A DNA stretch of 64,000 nucleotides from Syntrophobacteraceae bacterium (GTDB lineage Bacteria > Desulfobacterota > Syntrophobacteria > Syntrophobacterales > Syntrophobacteraceae), in assembly GCA_031292215.1 (NCBI GenBank), contig JARLHO010000102.1, positions 1 through 64,000 on the forward strand, given 5' to 3'. Below the pieces are notes generated by a model, which was not told the DNA's origin, did not search any database, and saw only the letters and a list, made by a program, of their open reading frames with translations. Below, piece by piece: positions 51,915 to 60,669 of the stretch; position 1 is the stretch's first letter; every line of letters starts with the position of its first letter. A program made the translations under genes and the position numbers.

Positions 51915-52958
51915 ATGGCTGGAGAGCTGTACAGGGAAGCAGGGGTTGATCTTGACAAGGCAAGCGATCTTGTCAGCCGCATCAGGCCGATAGTTCGTTC
52001 TACCTTTCGCGGTGGCGTTATCACGGACATCGGCGGTTTCGGAGGATTGTTTTCCCTGAATCTCCAGGACGTGAAGAGTCCGGTGTTGGTCTCTTCGACA
52101 GATGGGGTGGGGACCAAGTTAAAAATCGCATTCATGGCCGATAAACACGATTCGGTAGGAATAGATCTTGTGGCCATGTGCGTAAACGACATAGTGGTGC
52201 AGGGCGCAAAGCCTCTTTTCTTTCTCGACTACCTTGCCCTGGGGGGCGTGGATCTGGGGCTGGTCGAACAGTTGGTTTCCGGCATCGCCGCGGGCTGCAG
52301 GAAGGCGGGCTGTGCGCTGATAGGAGGGGAAACCGCCGAGATGCCCGATTTCTATCGGCAAGGCGAATACGACATGGCCGGTTTTGCCGTAGGCCTTGTC
52401 GATAACTCCCAGATCGTAGACGGTTCGACCATTCGGGTCGGCGACCGGATCATCGGGCTTGCATCCAGCGGGCTCCATTCCAATGGGTACAGCCTCGTAA
52501 GGCGCATAGTGTTCGACAAGCTGGGATTAAAGCCGGACAGCAAGGTGTCCGAGCTTAATCGAACGGTTGCCGAAGAACTGCTTGAGCCCACCATTATCTA
52601 CGTCGAGCCGGTTTTGCAACTGCTTCGCAAGTACCGCGTTCACGGAATGGCCCATATCACCGGGGGCGGTTTCTACGAAAATATCGCAAGGATTCTTCCC
52701 CGGCCCTGCAAGGCTATAATCAGGGAGGGCTCATGGAGGGTTCCCCCCGTCTTTACTTTCCTGCAGGAAAAGGGAGAGGTGCCCCGGGAAGAAATGTATT
52801 CGGTTTTCAATAACGGGATCGGGTTTGTGCTCGTGGTCGAACCCTCGGAGGCAGAAGACATAGTGTCTTTTCTGGGCGCGGTGGTCGATGGGGTGCAAAT
52901 CATCGGGGAGATAGTATCCAAGGAGCCAGGCGAGCAGGCGGTGGAAATTGCGGGGTAA
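51915..52958 (+). CDS. purM: Phosphoribosylformylglycinamidine cyclo-ligase (AIR synthetase)
   Basis: 347 aa, the usual PurM length. It converts FGAM to AIR with ATP in purine synthesis. Markers are YREAGVDLDKASDLVSRI, the GGFGGLFSL loop, SSTDGVGTKLKIAF, GIDLVAMCVNDIVVQGAKPLFFLDYLA, GGETAEMPDFY, GLASSGLHSNGYSLVR and the HITGGGFYENIARILP block. Starts at ATG 51915. A stand-alone gene followed by rpmB; no other purine genes are in the window. Confidence 0.96.
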   Translation: MAGELYREAGVDLDKASDLVSRIRPIVRSTFRGGVITDIGGFGGLFSLNLQDVKSPVLVSSTDGVGTKLKIAFMADKHDSVGIDLVAMCVNDIVVQGAKPLFFLDYLALGGVDLGLVEQLVSGIAAGCRKAGCALIGGETAEMPDFYRQGEYDMAGFAVGLVDNSQIVDGSTIRVGDRIIGLASSGLHSNGYSLVRRIVFDKLGLKPDSKVSELNRTVAEELLEPTIIYVEPVLQLLRKYRVHGMAHITGGGFYENIARILPRPCKAIIREGSWRVPPVFTFLQEKGEVPREEMYSVFNNGIGFVLVVEPSEAEDIVSFLGAVVDGVQIIGEIVSKEPGEQAVEIAG

Positions 52959-53143
52959 AGAGTGAGCCGTTAAAACGGCGACTGGCCGTACTCGCTACAC
53001 GCTAATTGCTATTTGCTTCCCGCTCCCTGCTACCCGCTTGTTGCTGTTTTTTTCTTGTTGCCGGGTCTTTATTCTGCTATAAGACTTTTTTCTAATCGAG
53101 CACTCCGGGCGTCTTTTCGCCCTTCGCGAAAGGAATTTGGAAC

Positions 53144-53338
53144 ATGAGCAGAGTATGTGAGTTCTGCGGCAAAGTACCGCATGTGGGCAATAACGTCAGC
53201 CACGCCAACAACAAAACCAAGCGAATCTGGTTTCCCAATCTCCAGCATGTGCGGCACGTATTATTGGACGGCTCGGTCAAGCGGGTAAAGGCCTGCACGA
53301 GATGCATCCGTTCCGGGTACGTAAAAAAACCTGCCTGA
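53144..53338 (+). CDS. rpmB: 50S ribosomal protein L28
   Basis: 64 aa: [26 protein letters not shown], then WFPNLQHVR and [12 protein letters not shown]. The two CxxC pairs (CEFC, CTRC) form the zinc-ribbon variant seen in many bacteria, i.e. the zinc-binding (C+) form. Monocistronic between purM and menG/ubiE. Confidence 0.96.
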   Translation: MSRVCEFCGKVPHVGNNVSHANNKTKRIWFPNLQHVRHVLLDGSVKRVKACTRCIRSGYVKKPA

Positions 53339-53405
53339 TCGCTGTTTATGTCTGTATTTTAGGCGCTAGGCGGCTGTCTTTACTTTCTGATCCTGCGGTT
53401 TAAAA

Positions 53406-54182
53406 ATGTCTCGACCTTTATCGGACCCTGAAAAGACGACCCATTTCGGATTCCTCACCGTTCCCGAGGGGGAAAAGGTGCAGTGGGTGCGTCGCCATTT
53501 CGACAGCATAGCCTACAAATACGATTACATGAATACCCTGCTGAGCTTTGGCGTCCATTACCAGTGGAAGCGGATAGCTGTGGGGATGATGGGCCTTGGG
53601 GCGGGCGACAGGGTGCTCGATGTCTGCGGGGGCACAGGAGATCTTTCCCGGATGGCGGCCGAGCGGGTCGCGCCCACAGGATCGGTGGTGCTCTACGACA
53701 TCAACTGGGAGATGATGGCTGCCGGAAGACCCAAAACTGCGGAGTCGCAGCATGCGGGCCGTATCCGCCACGTGCAGGGCGATGCGGAAAACATGAGTTT
53801 TCCAGACGAGACTTTCGATGCGGCGATAGTAAGCTTCGGGATAAGGAACCTGACACACTTCCAAAGAGGTTTTGCGGAGATGCACCGGGTCCTTAAGAAG
53901 GGCGGGGTCTTCATGTGCCTCGAATTCTCGGAGCCTGTGACACCCTGGTTTCGCTGCCTCTACGACTTCTATTCTTTTCACCTTATGCCCATCGTGGGGA
54001 AAATCCTTGCCAACTGCGGGCCGGCCTACTGCTATCTTCCCGAATCGATCCGGCTTTTTCCCGGCGCAGACGAACTAAAAGCGATTCTGGAGAAAACGGG
54101 TTTTTGCGATGTCCGGTACCGAAGGCTTACAAACGGGATCGCCGTCGCGCACGTGGGTAAAAAAGGGGACCGAGTCCGATGA
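53406..54182 (+). CDS. ubiE: Demethylmenaquinone methyltransferase (MenG/UbiE)
   Basis: 258-aa SAM-dependent C-methyltransferase. The N-terminus has VRRHFDSIAYKYDYMNTLLSFGVHYQWKR, the standard UbiE block. The SAM site is RVLDVCGGTGDLS, followed by DAAIVSFGIRNLTHFQRGFAEMHRVLKKGG and LEFSEP. It methylates demethylmenaquinone, the quinone expected to serve the EMO-type enzyme elsewhere in the window. The next methyltransferase overlaps by 4 bp (ATGA). Confidence 0.92.
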   Translation: MSRPLSDPEKTTHFGFLTVPEGEKVQWVRRHFDSIAYKYDYMNTLLSFGVHYQWKRIAVGMMGLGAGDRVLDVCGGTGDLSRMAAERVAPTGSVVLYDINWEMMAAGRPKTAESQHAGRIRHVQGDAENMSFPDETFDAAIVSFGIRNLTHFQRGFAEMHRVLKKGGVFMCLEFSEPVTPWFRCLYDFYSFHLMPIVGKILANCGPAYCYLPESIRLFPGADELKAILEKTGFCDVRYRRLTNGIAVAHVGKKGDRVR

Positions 54183-54775
54183 AGCTCAACTGGGCTGAAA
54201 TGCTGGTCGTAAACAACCCCTTGAGGGTGTTCGAGCAGAGGTTTCAGATCGGCTGGATGAAAAAGCACGCCCGGATTTCCTCGGGAGGGTCATTTCTTGA
54301 GATAGGATGCGGGCGGGGAGCGGGGGCCTCGATAATTCGGGAGAAATTTTCGCCCGGGTTTCTTTGCGCAACAGATCTCGACCCCAAGATGATGAACCGC
54401 GCCCTTCGCTATCTGCCCGGGCAAAAGAGGAAAAGCATCTCTTTTTGCGCGGCCGACGGTCTCTATTTGCCCTTTCCCGACTCGGTTTTCGACGCGGTAT
54501 TCGGATTCGGAGTTTTGCACCACATTCCCGACTGGCAGGGCGCGCTAGCCGAAATCGCCAGAGTTTTAAAGCCGGGCGGGACATATTTTCTCGAAGAACT
54601 CTATCCCACGCTTTACCAAAACTTCATAACCAGGCACATCCTGCTCCACCCGGAGGAGAACCGCTTCTGCTCCCCTGAACTCAAAGAGGCCCTGGACAGC
54701 GCTTTTTTCACCGCGCGTGCTTCCTTTGAACTCAAGTTTGCCGGAATTCTGGCCGTCCTCGAGAAAGTCAGTTGA
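54179..54775 (+). CDS. Class I SAM-dependent methyltransferase
   Basis: 198 aa, Methyltransf_11/25 type. SAM motif LEIGCGRGAGASII, acidic ATDLDPKMM, motif III-like GFGVLHHIPDWQGALAEIARVLKPGG. The substrate is not evident. Its start overlaps the ubiE stop by 4 bp and the next gene starts 6 bp on, so it is co-transcribed with a quinone methyltransferase and envelope genes. Confidence 0.88.
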   Translation: MKLNWAEMLVVNNPLRVFEQRFQIGWMKKHARISSGGSFLEIGCGRGAGASIIREKFSPGFLCATDLDPKMMNRALRYLPGQKRKSISFCAADGLYLPFPDSVFDAVFGFGVLHHIPDWQGALAEIARVLKPGGTYFLEELYPTLYQNFITRHILLHPEENRFCSPELKEALDSAFFTARASFELKFAGILAVLEKVS

Positions 54776-54781
54776 TCCTCA

Positions 54782-56230
54782 TTGAAAGATTACCGTAAAC
54801 CCGCCATCTTCTTGGTTTTCGGCCTTGCAGTTCTTACCATCCTTTCCTGCCTTCCCTCCGCTCCGCAGGGGCCCTTCGATGCGAGAAGCTATACGCGCCT
54901 TGCCGGTGTAAGAGTCGAACCGCACGCCTGGACGGCGCTGATCGAACCTTTGTTTTCTCCCATGGAGATCGTAGCCGGAGCGCCCAATTTTTTGGTCGCT
55001 GCCGTTTCCCTGTTGCTATGGGTGTTTCTGGGGGCGTTGGCGTGGAAAATGTTCATGCAACTACGCGCGGGAAAAAATCAGGGCCGATTTCTGGTGGCGC
55101 TGGCGGGAATTCAAAGCGCTCTTATCGCCACCTCTTCTTTGCTGCTTTTACTTTTTCTGTGCGTAATCGGCCGCGTTCCGGGCTGGCGGTTGGTAGTAGA
55201 GGACCCCAATCTGATCGTTGCCGACCTTCACACCCACACGGTAATATCTCATGACGGCCTCGTGTCGATGCTAACGAACCTCGACTGGCACAGGTCCTGT
55301 GGCTACGACATGGAGGTCTTTATAGAACACGATAACCTTGTCGCCCACAAATTGAGCGGACTGAGCGCGGCCAGGATGTCGCGCCTTCCGGCTTTTCTAT
55401 CGGGCATCGAGGTCCATACGGGGCCAAGGGCCATGGCCATTGGCATTTGCCAAAACCCCGACATCCCGATCGGTCCGACCGGGGACACGGCGGCGTTCGT
55501 TCAAAAGATCCATAAGGGTTGCGGAGGGGCGGTCATTGTCGTCACCCTCAAAAATCTCAAAGCGGGTGACGTTACCCGCCTGGCGGATGAAGGGGTCGAT
55601 GGATTCGAAATCGCAAATTGCGGCCATCCGGGACTGCCGGAGGGTCTCAGGCGCCAGGTGCTGGCCACCTGCGCTTCCCGGGGGCTGGTGCTGGTTGCCG
55701 ACACCGACTGGCACGGGTGGAGCGGGATCACCAGGACCTGGACGGTTATACGGGCGCCCGGGGCGGCCGGGCTCACGGGATCGGCAAGAGCCCAAGTCGT
55801 ACTCGATAAACTACGGGAGCACAAAAGCAGTGACATCATCCCGGTGGTTGCCGGATATATGGGGCAGCCTTCGCCCGTTCGCGCCGTTTTTGCCCCGCTC
55901 GTCGAAGGGATACGTTACTGCATGGAGATGTCCGCAGCGCAGGTGATTTCCTGGTGGCTCTGGGCCTGGGCGGTTTTTGCGCTGTGGATTGCAATCGAGA
56001 AAAGGGGGCTTTGTCCCGGCGATATCCTGCCGGCCCTGCTCGTCTGGAGCACATCCGTTTGCCTTATCCTTGCCGGGATTTCGCAGGTAATGCAGGGAAA
56101 GGGGACCACCGGGTTCGGGGTTCGCATCGGACTGATAACGATTGGCGTGGGAGTTATCGCTTTAGGGATATCCACTTTTCGAGGGGTGGGGTTCCTGCGA
56201 AACGATTCCCATAATTTGAGACGCAGGTAG
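54782..56230 (+). CDS. Membrane-anchored PHP-domain phosphoesterase-like protein
   Basis: 482 aa. Two or three membrane segments occur in the first 135 residues and three to four more after residue 390. Between them is a PHP domain: ADLHTHTVISHDG (HxH metal motif, about residues 146-158), FIEHDN, LSGIEVHTGPRAM, and DTDWHGW near the end. PHP domains are usually metal-dependent phosphatases. The start is TTG 54782, 6 bp after the upstream stop, without a strong ribosome site. Coupled to an ArnT-like transferase gene 6 bp downstream, suggesting an envelope-lipid or sugar-phosphate function. Confidence 0.75.
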   Translation: MKDYRKPAIFLVFGLAVLTILSCLPSAPQGPFDARSYTRLAGVRVEPHAWTALIEPLFSPMEIVAGAPNFLVAAVSLLLWVFLGALAWKMFMQLRAGKNQGRFLVALAGIQSALIATSSLLLLLFLCVIGRVPGWRLVVEDPNLIVADLHTHTVISHDGLVSMLTNLDWHRSCGYDMEVFIEHDNLVAHKLSGLSAARMSRLPAFLSGIEVHTGPRAMAIGICQNPDIPIGPTGDTAAFVQKIHKGCGGAVIVVTLKNLKAGDVTRLADEGVDGFEIANCGHPGLPEGLRRQVLATCASRGLVLVADTDWHGWSGITRTWTVIRAPGAAGLTGSARAQVVLDKLREHKSSDIIPVVAGYMGQPSPVRAVFAPLVEGIRYCMEMSAAQVISWWLWAWAVFALWIAIEKRGLCPGDILPALLVWSTSVCLILAGISQVMQGKGTTGFGVRIGLITIGVGVIALGISTFRGVGFLRNDSHNLRRR

Positions 56231-56236
56231 GTTTTT

Positions 56237-57808
56237 ATGGCGATAAATTCTTCCGCGGCCGGTTCGCCGGGCGCAGCCGACGACTCGGGATCAGCATACG
56301 GCCGCAGGCAAACGGCGACTAACTGGAACAAACGTTTTGTAATTCTTATAGGCCTTGTGACCCTGTTTCGACTGGTCTACCTGGTCGTATCCCCGCTAAG
56401 CCTTGCAGCCGATGAGGCCTACTATTGGGACTGGTCGAGGCGGCTTGCCTGGGGCTATTTCAGCAAACCCCCGATGGTCGCCTGGATCATCGGAGCGTTT
56501 ACCCGCGCGTTTGGTTCCACCACTGCGGCCGTGCGGCTGCCCTCGGTCGTCCTTGGAACGATTTCGTCTTTGGCCGTGTTTCTCCTTGCAAGGAGGATGT
56601 ACGACGCCCGAACGGCCTTTTGGGCGGCGGCGGTCGGGATGGCTTCCCCGGGGGCCGCGGCCCTTGGCTACATCATGACCATCGATGCGCCTCTTATGTG
56701 TTTCTGGGCCCTTGGCCTGTATTTTTTCTGGGCGGGGGTGGAAAAAAAGGAAGGGGGCTTCGGGGCCTGGGCGGGTCTGGCGGTGGTGATCGGTCTTGGG
56801 CTTTTGAGCAAGCAGGTCATGGGCGGCTTTATCGTTCTCATGTTCGTCTTTGTTGCGGTAAGCAAGGAGGACAGGCGGTTGCTAAAATCCCCGCGCCTCT
56901 ACCTGGTGTGTCTTCTCGGCCTTGCGGCGCTCCTTCCGGATGTGCTTTGGAACGTCGGCCACGGCTGGATAACACTTCACCATACCGAAACGCACTTTGC
57001 GGGAAGCCGGTCGGCTTTTTTTCTGACTTTCGCAGATTTTATCGGGGGGCAAATCGCCCTGATTTCGCCAATAACCTGGCTCCTGTTCGTTACGGTCGCG
57101 GGAATTTCGCTTGCCCGTTTCAAATCCCTGGACAAGCGCTCTCTCTATCTGCTCACCTTTAGCCTTGTCCCCCTGTCGGGCATCGCCGCGCTCAGTTTGC
57201 GGCAGAAAATTCAACCAAACTGGCCCGCCGCAGTCTATACGGCCGGAATAGTCCTACTTGCGGCCTGGGGGTGCGGGAAATTTTCCGGCGGATCCAGACT
57301 CGACGCCTGGAGGCCCTATTTTAAGAAGGGGATAATCGTTGGGGCGGTAATGGCTCTTTGCACGTACGGGCTGCCGTTTTGGGCCGCCGCCGTGCCCGGC
57401 CGGCTGGCCAGCAAGGTGGCCGACAGGGTTGAGGGGTGGAAGCACTTCGGACGGCAAGCGGGCCGCGCGCTGGGAGATGTGCCCAGCCCACAGCGCACCT
57501 TCCTGTTGACCTTTGACCGCAAGCTTGCCGCAGAACTTGCCTTCTACGTTCCCGGGCACCCCCGGGTTTATGTCTGGCGGGCTCCTGGCGCTCCGCCCAC
57601 CAGCCAGTACGATCTGTGGGAGGGACCCAAGGCGGGACTGGACGCCCTGATTATCTGCCCCGCGAGCGACGCGGGCGCAGATACCGGCGCGGTTTCGGGC
57701 TATTTCGGGGGGGGGGTAAAGCCCCTTGCCGGCTTCGTGGGTGGCGATGGGCACCGGCGATACTCGCTCTACCTGGGAAGCTCCCTTAAAAAGTGGCCGG
57801 CTAAATAA
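56237..57808 (+). CDS. ArnT/PMT-family (GT39/GT83) membrane glycosyltransferase
   Basis: 523 aa with about 10-12 membrane spans. The first loop carries ADEAYYWDWSRRLAWGYFSKPPMVAWII, the catalytic-Asp loop of ArnT/dolichyl-phosphate-mannose transferases. It would move a sugar from a polyprenyl-phosphate donor to lipid A or another acceptor at the periplasmic face. Last gene of the menG - methyltransferase - PHP - transferase run. Donor and acceptor are unknown. Confidence 0.85.
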   Translation: MAINSSAAGSPGAADDSGSAYGRRQTATNWNKRFVILIGLVTLFRLVYLVVSPLSLAADEAYYWDWSRRLAWGYFSKPPMVAWIIGAFTRAFGSTTAAVRLPSVVLGTISSLAVFLLARRMYDARTAFWAAAVGMASPGAAALGYIMTIDAPLMCFWALGLYFFWAGVEKKEGGFGAWAGLAVVIGLGLLSKQVMGGFIVLMFVFVAVSKEDRRLLKSPRLYLVCLLGLAALLPDVLWNVGHGWITLHHTETHFAGSRSAFFLTFADFIGGQIALISPITWLLFVTVAGISLARFKSLDKRSLYLLTFSLVPLSGIAALSLRQKIQPNWPAAVYTAGIVLLAAWGCGKFSGGSRLDAWRPYFKKGIIVGAVMALCTYGLPFWAAAVPGRLASKVADRVEGWKHFGRQAGRALGDVPSPQRTFLLTFDRKLAAELAFYVPGHPRVYVWRAPGAPPTSQYDLWEGPKAGLDALIICPASDAGADTGAVSGYFGGGVKPLAGFVGGDGHRRYSLYLGSSLKKWPAK

Positions 57809-57840
57809 GGATCGGGAATATTGAACGACCCCTTGGCATA

Positions 57841-58083
57841 TTGACCCTCCGGGCTGTATGGCTGAATGACGACCGGAAACATCTGACCACCCGCGAGATT
57901 GGAAAGCTCATGGCCGCCACCACCGGCCACCCGCACCAGCTCCGCCGCGCTTGCGGCTTCGCCCTCGCCGACCAGGGCGCGGACACACGGCTGATTCAGG
58001 ACTATCTCGGGCGCCGCGACATCCGGCATACTGTCATTTATACGGCGACAAATCCGGCGAGGTTCGAGAGACTTTGGCGGTAA
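57841..58083 (+). pseudogene. C-terminal fragment of a tyrosine recombinase/integrase
   Basis: 80 codons in frame contain the end of a phage-integrase catalytic domain: HPHQLRRACGFALADQGADTRLIQDYLGRRD (the HxLRR box; usual HxLRH) and HTVIYT with the nucleophilic Tyr, ending RFERLWR. The N-terminal arm and the first catalytic Arg region are absent, and no start site is visible, so it is a remnant. It marks the border of an accessory segment reaching to about 60 kb. Confidence 0.75.
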
Positions 58084-58134
58084 ACCGGCAAGGCAGCGTC
58101 ACTAAAACAGGGGTAGACACAAGGAGCGGTCAAC

Positions 58135-58302
58135 GTGAAAAACGTGACTTTGAAGGGGTGTCTCGATGGTCTTCAAGCGGTTTTCCTGATAGCAAACCTG
58201 TTGTTCATAGGCTACCAAGTTAAGGGTCAATCAGAAGCCTTGCAACTTCAGACTAAAGTATTGCAAGACAATCAAAAAATAATTAAGCCACTTTTATTTT
58301 GA
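58135..58302 (+). CDS. Small membrane protein in an AT-rich gene pair
   Basis: 55 aa from GTG 58135, eight bases behind AAGGAG (58121-58126). One hydrophobic segment (LQAVFLIANLLFIGYQV, about residues 13-29) is followed by a polar coiled-coil-like tail (EALQLQTKVLQDNQKIIK). The stop overlaps the TTG start of the next ORF. I do not recognise a family. Base composition is much more AT-rich than the surroundings. Confidence 0.55.
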   Translation: MKNVTLKGCLDGLQAVFLIANLLFIGYQVKGQSEALQLQTKVLQDNQKIIKPLLF

Positions 58303-58610
58303 AAATCAGCAATCAATTGAATGCGCCAATGTATGACGCAATAACAACCGCTATAGAAAATAATAAATGTAACTATAAGCTTTTACACGGAAAGTTTAAA
58401 CAAACATTACTAGAGGACTACATAGGAAACTTTGAGACACTTGGTAATTTGGTACATGAAAAAGTAATTACTAATGAAATGGCCCATAACGAATTCGGGT
58501 ATGATTTGGAAAAAGCGTGGTGCAATAAGGATGTGCAAAAAATTATTGCAGTAGACAGAAAAGCAGATAAAAATATTTCAGGCGCGAATTGTTTTTATAT
58601 CGGATGTTGA
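58299..58610 (+). CDS. Hypothetical AT-rich protein, partner of the small membrane protein
   Basis: 103 aa from TTG 58299, overlapping the preceding stop (TTGA). It is acidic and helical: LLEDYIGNFETLGNLVHEKVITNEMAHNEFGYDLEKAW resembles the FETLG..../FGY..... pattern of DUF4760-type proteins, which carry an N-terminal membrane segment. The two ORFs could therefore be one such gene split by a frameshift, or a two-gene unit. AT-rich codon use points to lateral acquisition. Function unknown. Confidence 0.5.
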   Translation: MKISNQLNAPMYDAITTAIENNKCNYKLLHGKFKQTLLEDYIGNFETLGNLVHEKVITNEMAHNEFGYDLEKAWCNKDVQKIIAVDRKADKNISGANCFYIGC

Positions 58611-58680
58611 AAACATGGCCGAATACAGCCTTTCCAGAGACAATAAAACCTGTTCGGATATGGATAAGGAGTAGGATGGC

Positions 58681-59085
58681 TCAATGTGCCGTACCCCGCA
58701 CAAAAGTAGCGGGCGGCACAATCAGAATGTCACGGAAGGGATTGAGCACCAGCAAATCCGTGTCCCCGGTTACAATGTAATCGGCGTGACCGTTCACGGC
58801 CAATTCGAGAAACTTGTCATCCGTGGGATCACGGCAAACCGCGATCCGATCCATGACGATCACATTTTCTGCCGCCGCCAGAATTTTCTTTATCCAGTTA
58901 TATGTGGCAGGAGAAACAAGAGGGGCAAAGTAAGGGCGGGCCAATACGTCGAAAAGCTGCTGTTCAGTCGCGGTGGACTTAAGCAAAATGCCGCGCCGTT
59001 CGACAATATAAACAGCCAGAGCTGGAAGCGAGTTGTCTTTTAAGGCCGCGCTTATAAAGACATTTGTATCAACAACGACCCTCAT
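58681..59085 (-). CDS. PIN-domain toxin (VapC-like, TIGR00305 type)
   Basis: 134-aa putative RNase. VVVDTNVFISAALK holds the first acidic residue, a conserved Glu lies in TEQQLFDVL, and the later acidic residues are in CRDPTDDKFLELAV and VTGDTDLL. These make the PIN metal site. ATG 59085 overlaps the antitoxin stop (TGATG). Translationally coupled to the small gene upstream, as expected for a toxin-antitoxin pair. Confidence 0.88.
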   Translation of the reverse strand: MRVVVDTNVFISAALKDNSLPALAVYIVERRGILLKSTATEQQLFDVLARPYFAPLVSPATYNWIKKILAAAENVIVMDRIAVCRDPTDDKFLELAVNGHADYIVTGDTDLLVLNPFRDILIVPPATFVRGTAH

Positions 59086-59315
59086 CAAACGCGCGGCTCG
59101 ACTTCCCTTTGAGCCCGTTTCACCAGCCTGTCTATGTCCTCGTCGGTCAGACCGGAGGCGACGACCCGCACGCGCGATTCCCGCCGACCGGGGATCAATT
59201 CCCGTTCCGGCCCGATGGTGAGCGTGACGCGCTCATCGGAAGCGATGCCCCGGCGTTTCAGTTCATCCGCGATTTGTCCGGCTGTGCTTTCAATGATCTC
59301 AATGCGTTCGCCCAT
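59085..59315 (-). CDS. Antitoxin partner of the PIN toxin
   Basis: 76 aa from ATG 59315 (AAAGG just upstream; the frame is open to 59342). It is a charged protein, GERIEIIESTAGQIADELKRRGIA then TLTIGPERELIP and TDEDIDRLVKRAQREVEP. The C-terminal helix would wrap the toxin. It does not match a named antitoxin family by eye. The call rests on size and the overlap with the PIN gene. Confidence 0.7.
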   Translation of the reverse strand: MGERIEIIESTAGQIADELKRRGIASDERVTLTIGPERELIPGRRESRVRVVASGLTDEDIDRLVKRAQREVEPRV

Positions 59316-59420
59316 CGTTGCGCCTTTCGTTTTATGAAACAACAGCCCCGTTTGCCAACGGGCAAGTGACCCCCTGCCCTAATAATCATATAACCACTAT
59401 ACCAGAAATCATGAAACAGA

Positions 59421-60055
59421 TCATCCTTGAGTCTTTGCATCAAAAGCCCTGAAATTTATACAGCCCCCCATGGGCGAACCTGCCGGAGACGGGTCGAGAC
59501 CGCCCGAAACCGGGTCCTGGTCGAGCGTCAGTGTCCGGCCCGTGACGTTATGACAACCGGGCCACAAATCCCCAAGGTCGAACTCGATTTCCTGAAAAGG
59601 ATCAGATCGTATTTTGTCGTTTTCATAGAAACGGGCCAAGGGGAGTCATTGGTTCGAATCAAGTCTGTAAATGTCCAGGATTTTAGCAATCGGGGTCCGG
59701 CAGCCATAAATATCCGACTCAGTGATCGGCATCTTTTTCATTTTGTCGAGCCGGTAGGTGGAAGGAGATAGAATTTCGCATACCCAATCGGGCGTTACCG
59801 AGATCGGGTTTTGGTCCTCTTCCCATATAAATCTTTCCTTTTTCCATCCGGCCAGGTCGGGGACAACGGTGTGTTCGCCCGACTGGATCTCGGGTTCGAC
59901 CAGGATGATCCAGCCTCCAGGTCCACCACTGCCAAACTGGTAGGGCGGATTGAGCTTGCCATCCAAAACTGAACTTGCATAGACGTGTTTCCTCGACGGT
60001 CTTGGATGGACGATCAATTCTCCGGGATGGTGAAAAGGTCTTCATAGGTTGCCAT
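59421..60055 (-). pseudogene. Uma2-family (DUF820) endonuclease pseudogene
   Basis: The gene starts MATYEDLFTIPEN at 60055 but hits a stop; the usual vvGE.i.GE stretch is missing and the frame changes. It resumes with ELIVHPRPSRKHVYASS, GGPGGWIILVEPEI, VPDLAGWKKER and PDWVCEILSPSTYRLDK, all standard Uma2 blocks. A TGA at 59646-59648 stands where the family has a Trp codon (DSNQ-W), and the same frame continues into ARFYENDKIRSDPFQEIEFDLGDLW. So there is one small deletion plus one nonsense change. Uma2 copies are often numerous and decay readily. Confidence 0.8.
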
Positions 60056-60130
60056 CTTTTTTGACGGTTCGCTCATGGCCGCCCTTTTCTCTTCCAATTT
60101 TCCATCGCAGCGAAAGCGGCGCCGGGGCAA

Positions 60131-60595
60131 TCAGTCCTTTTTATCCGAAGGCACAAGGGTTCGCAGGACATCTTCCTTACCGATAATGCCCACCAGTTTT
60201 CCCCCTTCCACAACCGGAATGGTGTGGAAGCTGCGGTTTACCATGATCTCGGCCAACTCGTCTATTCCCGCTTCGGGCCCAACCGTTACCGGGTTGGACG
60301 TCATCGCGTCCGAGGCCCTGATCGCCGCTATCTTTTGCATTTCTTTTTCCGTTTTGCCCAGCGGATGAATCGGGATAAACGAATCGAGGATCGCGAAAAC
60401 GGATGGAATCGGAAGTTTTTTCTGCTCGGCTATGAGATCGCTTTGGCAAATGAGACCGACCAGGTCGCCGTTGGCGTCAACGACCGGAAAGCCGTTAAAA
60501 TGCTTTTCGAGCATGAGTTTGGCGATTTCATTTACTTTCGTGTCCGGGGTAACCGTTACGATTTCCCTGGTCATTATATCTTTGGCCTTTATCAT
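60131..60595 (-). CDS. Tandem CBS-domain protein
   Basis: 154 aa consisting of two CBS motifs: KAKDIMTREIVTVTPDTKVNEIAKLML...GFPVVDANGDLVGLICQSDLI and ASDAMTSNPVTVGPEAGIDELAEIMV...TIPVVEGGKLVGIIGKEDVLR. Such pairs bind adenine nucleotides and act as energy sensors. No fused catalytic domain. Notably, the third subunit of phenylphosphate synthase is also a CBS protein, but this gene is 26 kb from the dikinase genes, so no link can be claimed. Confidence 0.9.
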   Translation of the reverse strand: MIKAKDIMTREIVTVTPDTKVNEIAKLMLEKHFNGFPVVDANGDLVGLICQSDLIAEQKKLPIPSVFAILDSFIPIHPLGKTEKEMQKIAAIRASDAMTSNPVTVGPEAGIDELAEIMVNRSFHTIPVVEGGKLVGIIGKEDVLRTLVPSDKKD

Positions 60596-60669
60596 GTAAA
60601 ATCTCCGCTAGGTTTGCCAATATAAAGTGGATGGACACCCGTTAATCTTACCACTCGTTATCGTAAAGG

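Noticed and set aside
57809-58083. tRNA attachment site next to the integrase fragment
   Set aside because: I found no tRNA-like cloverleaf or direct repeat around the fragment.
60131-60595. CBS protein as third subunit of the dikinase
   Set aside because: The phenylphosphate synthase precedent is suggestive, but the gene is 26 kb away and CBS pairs are very common.
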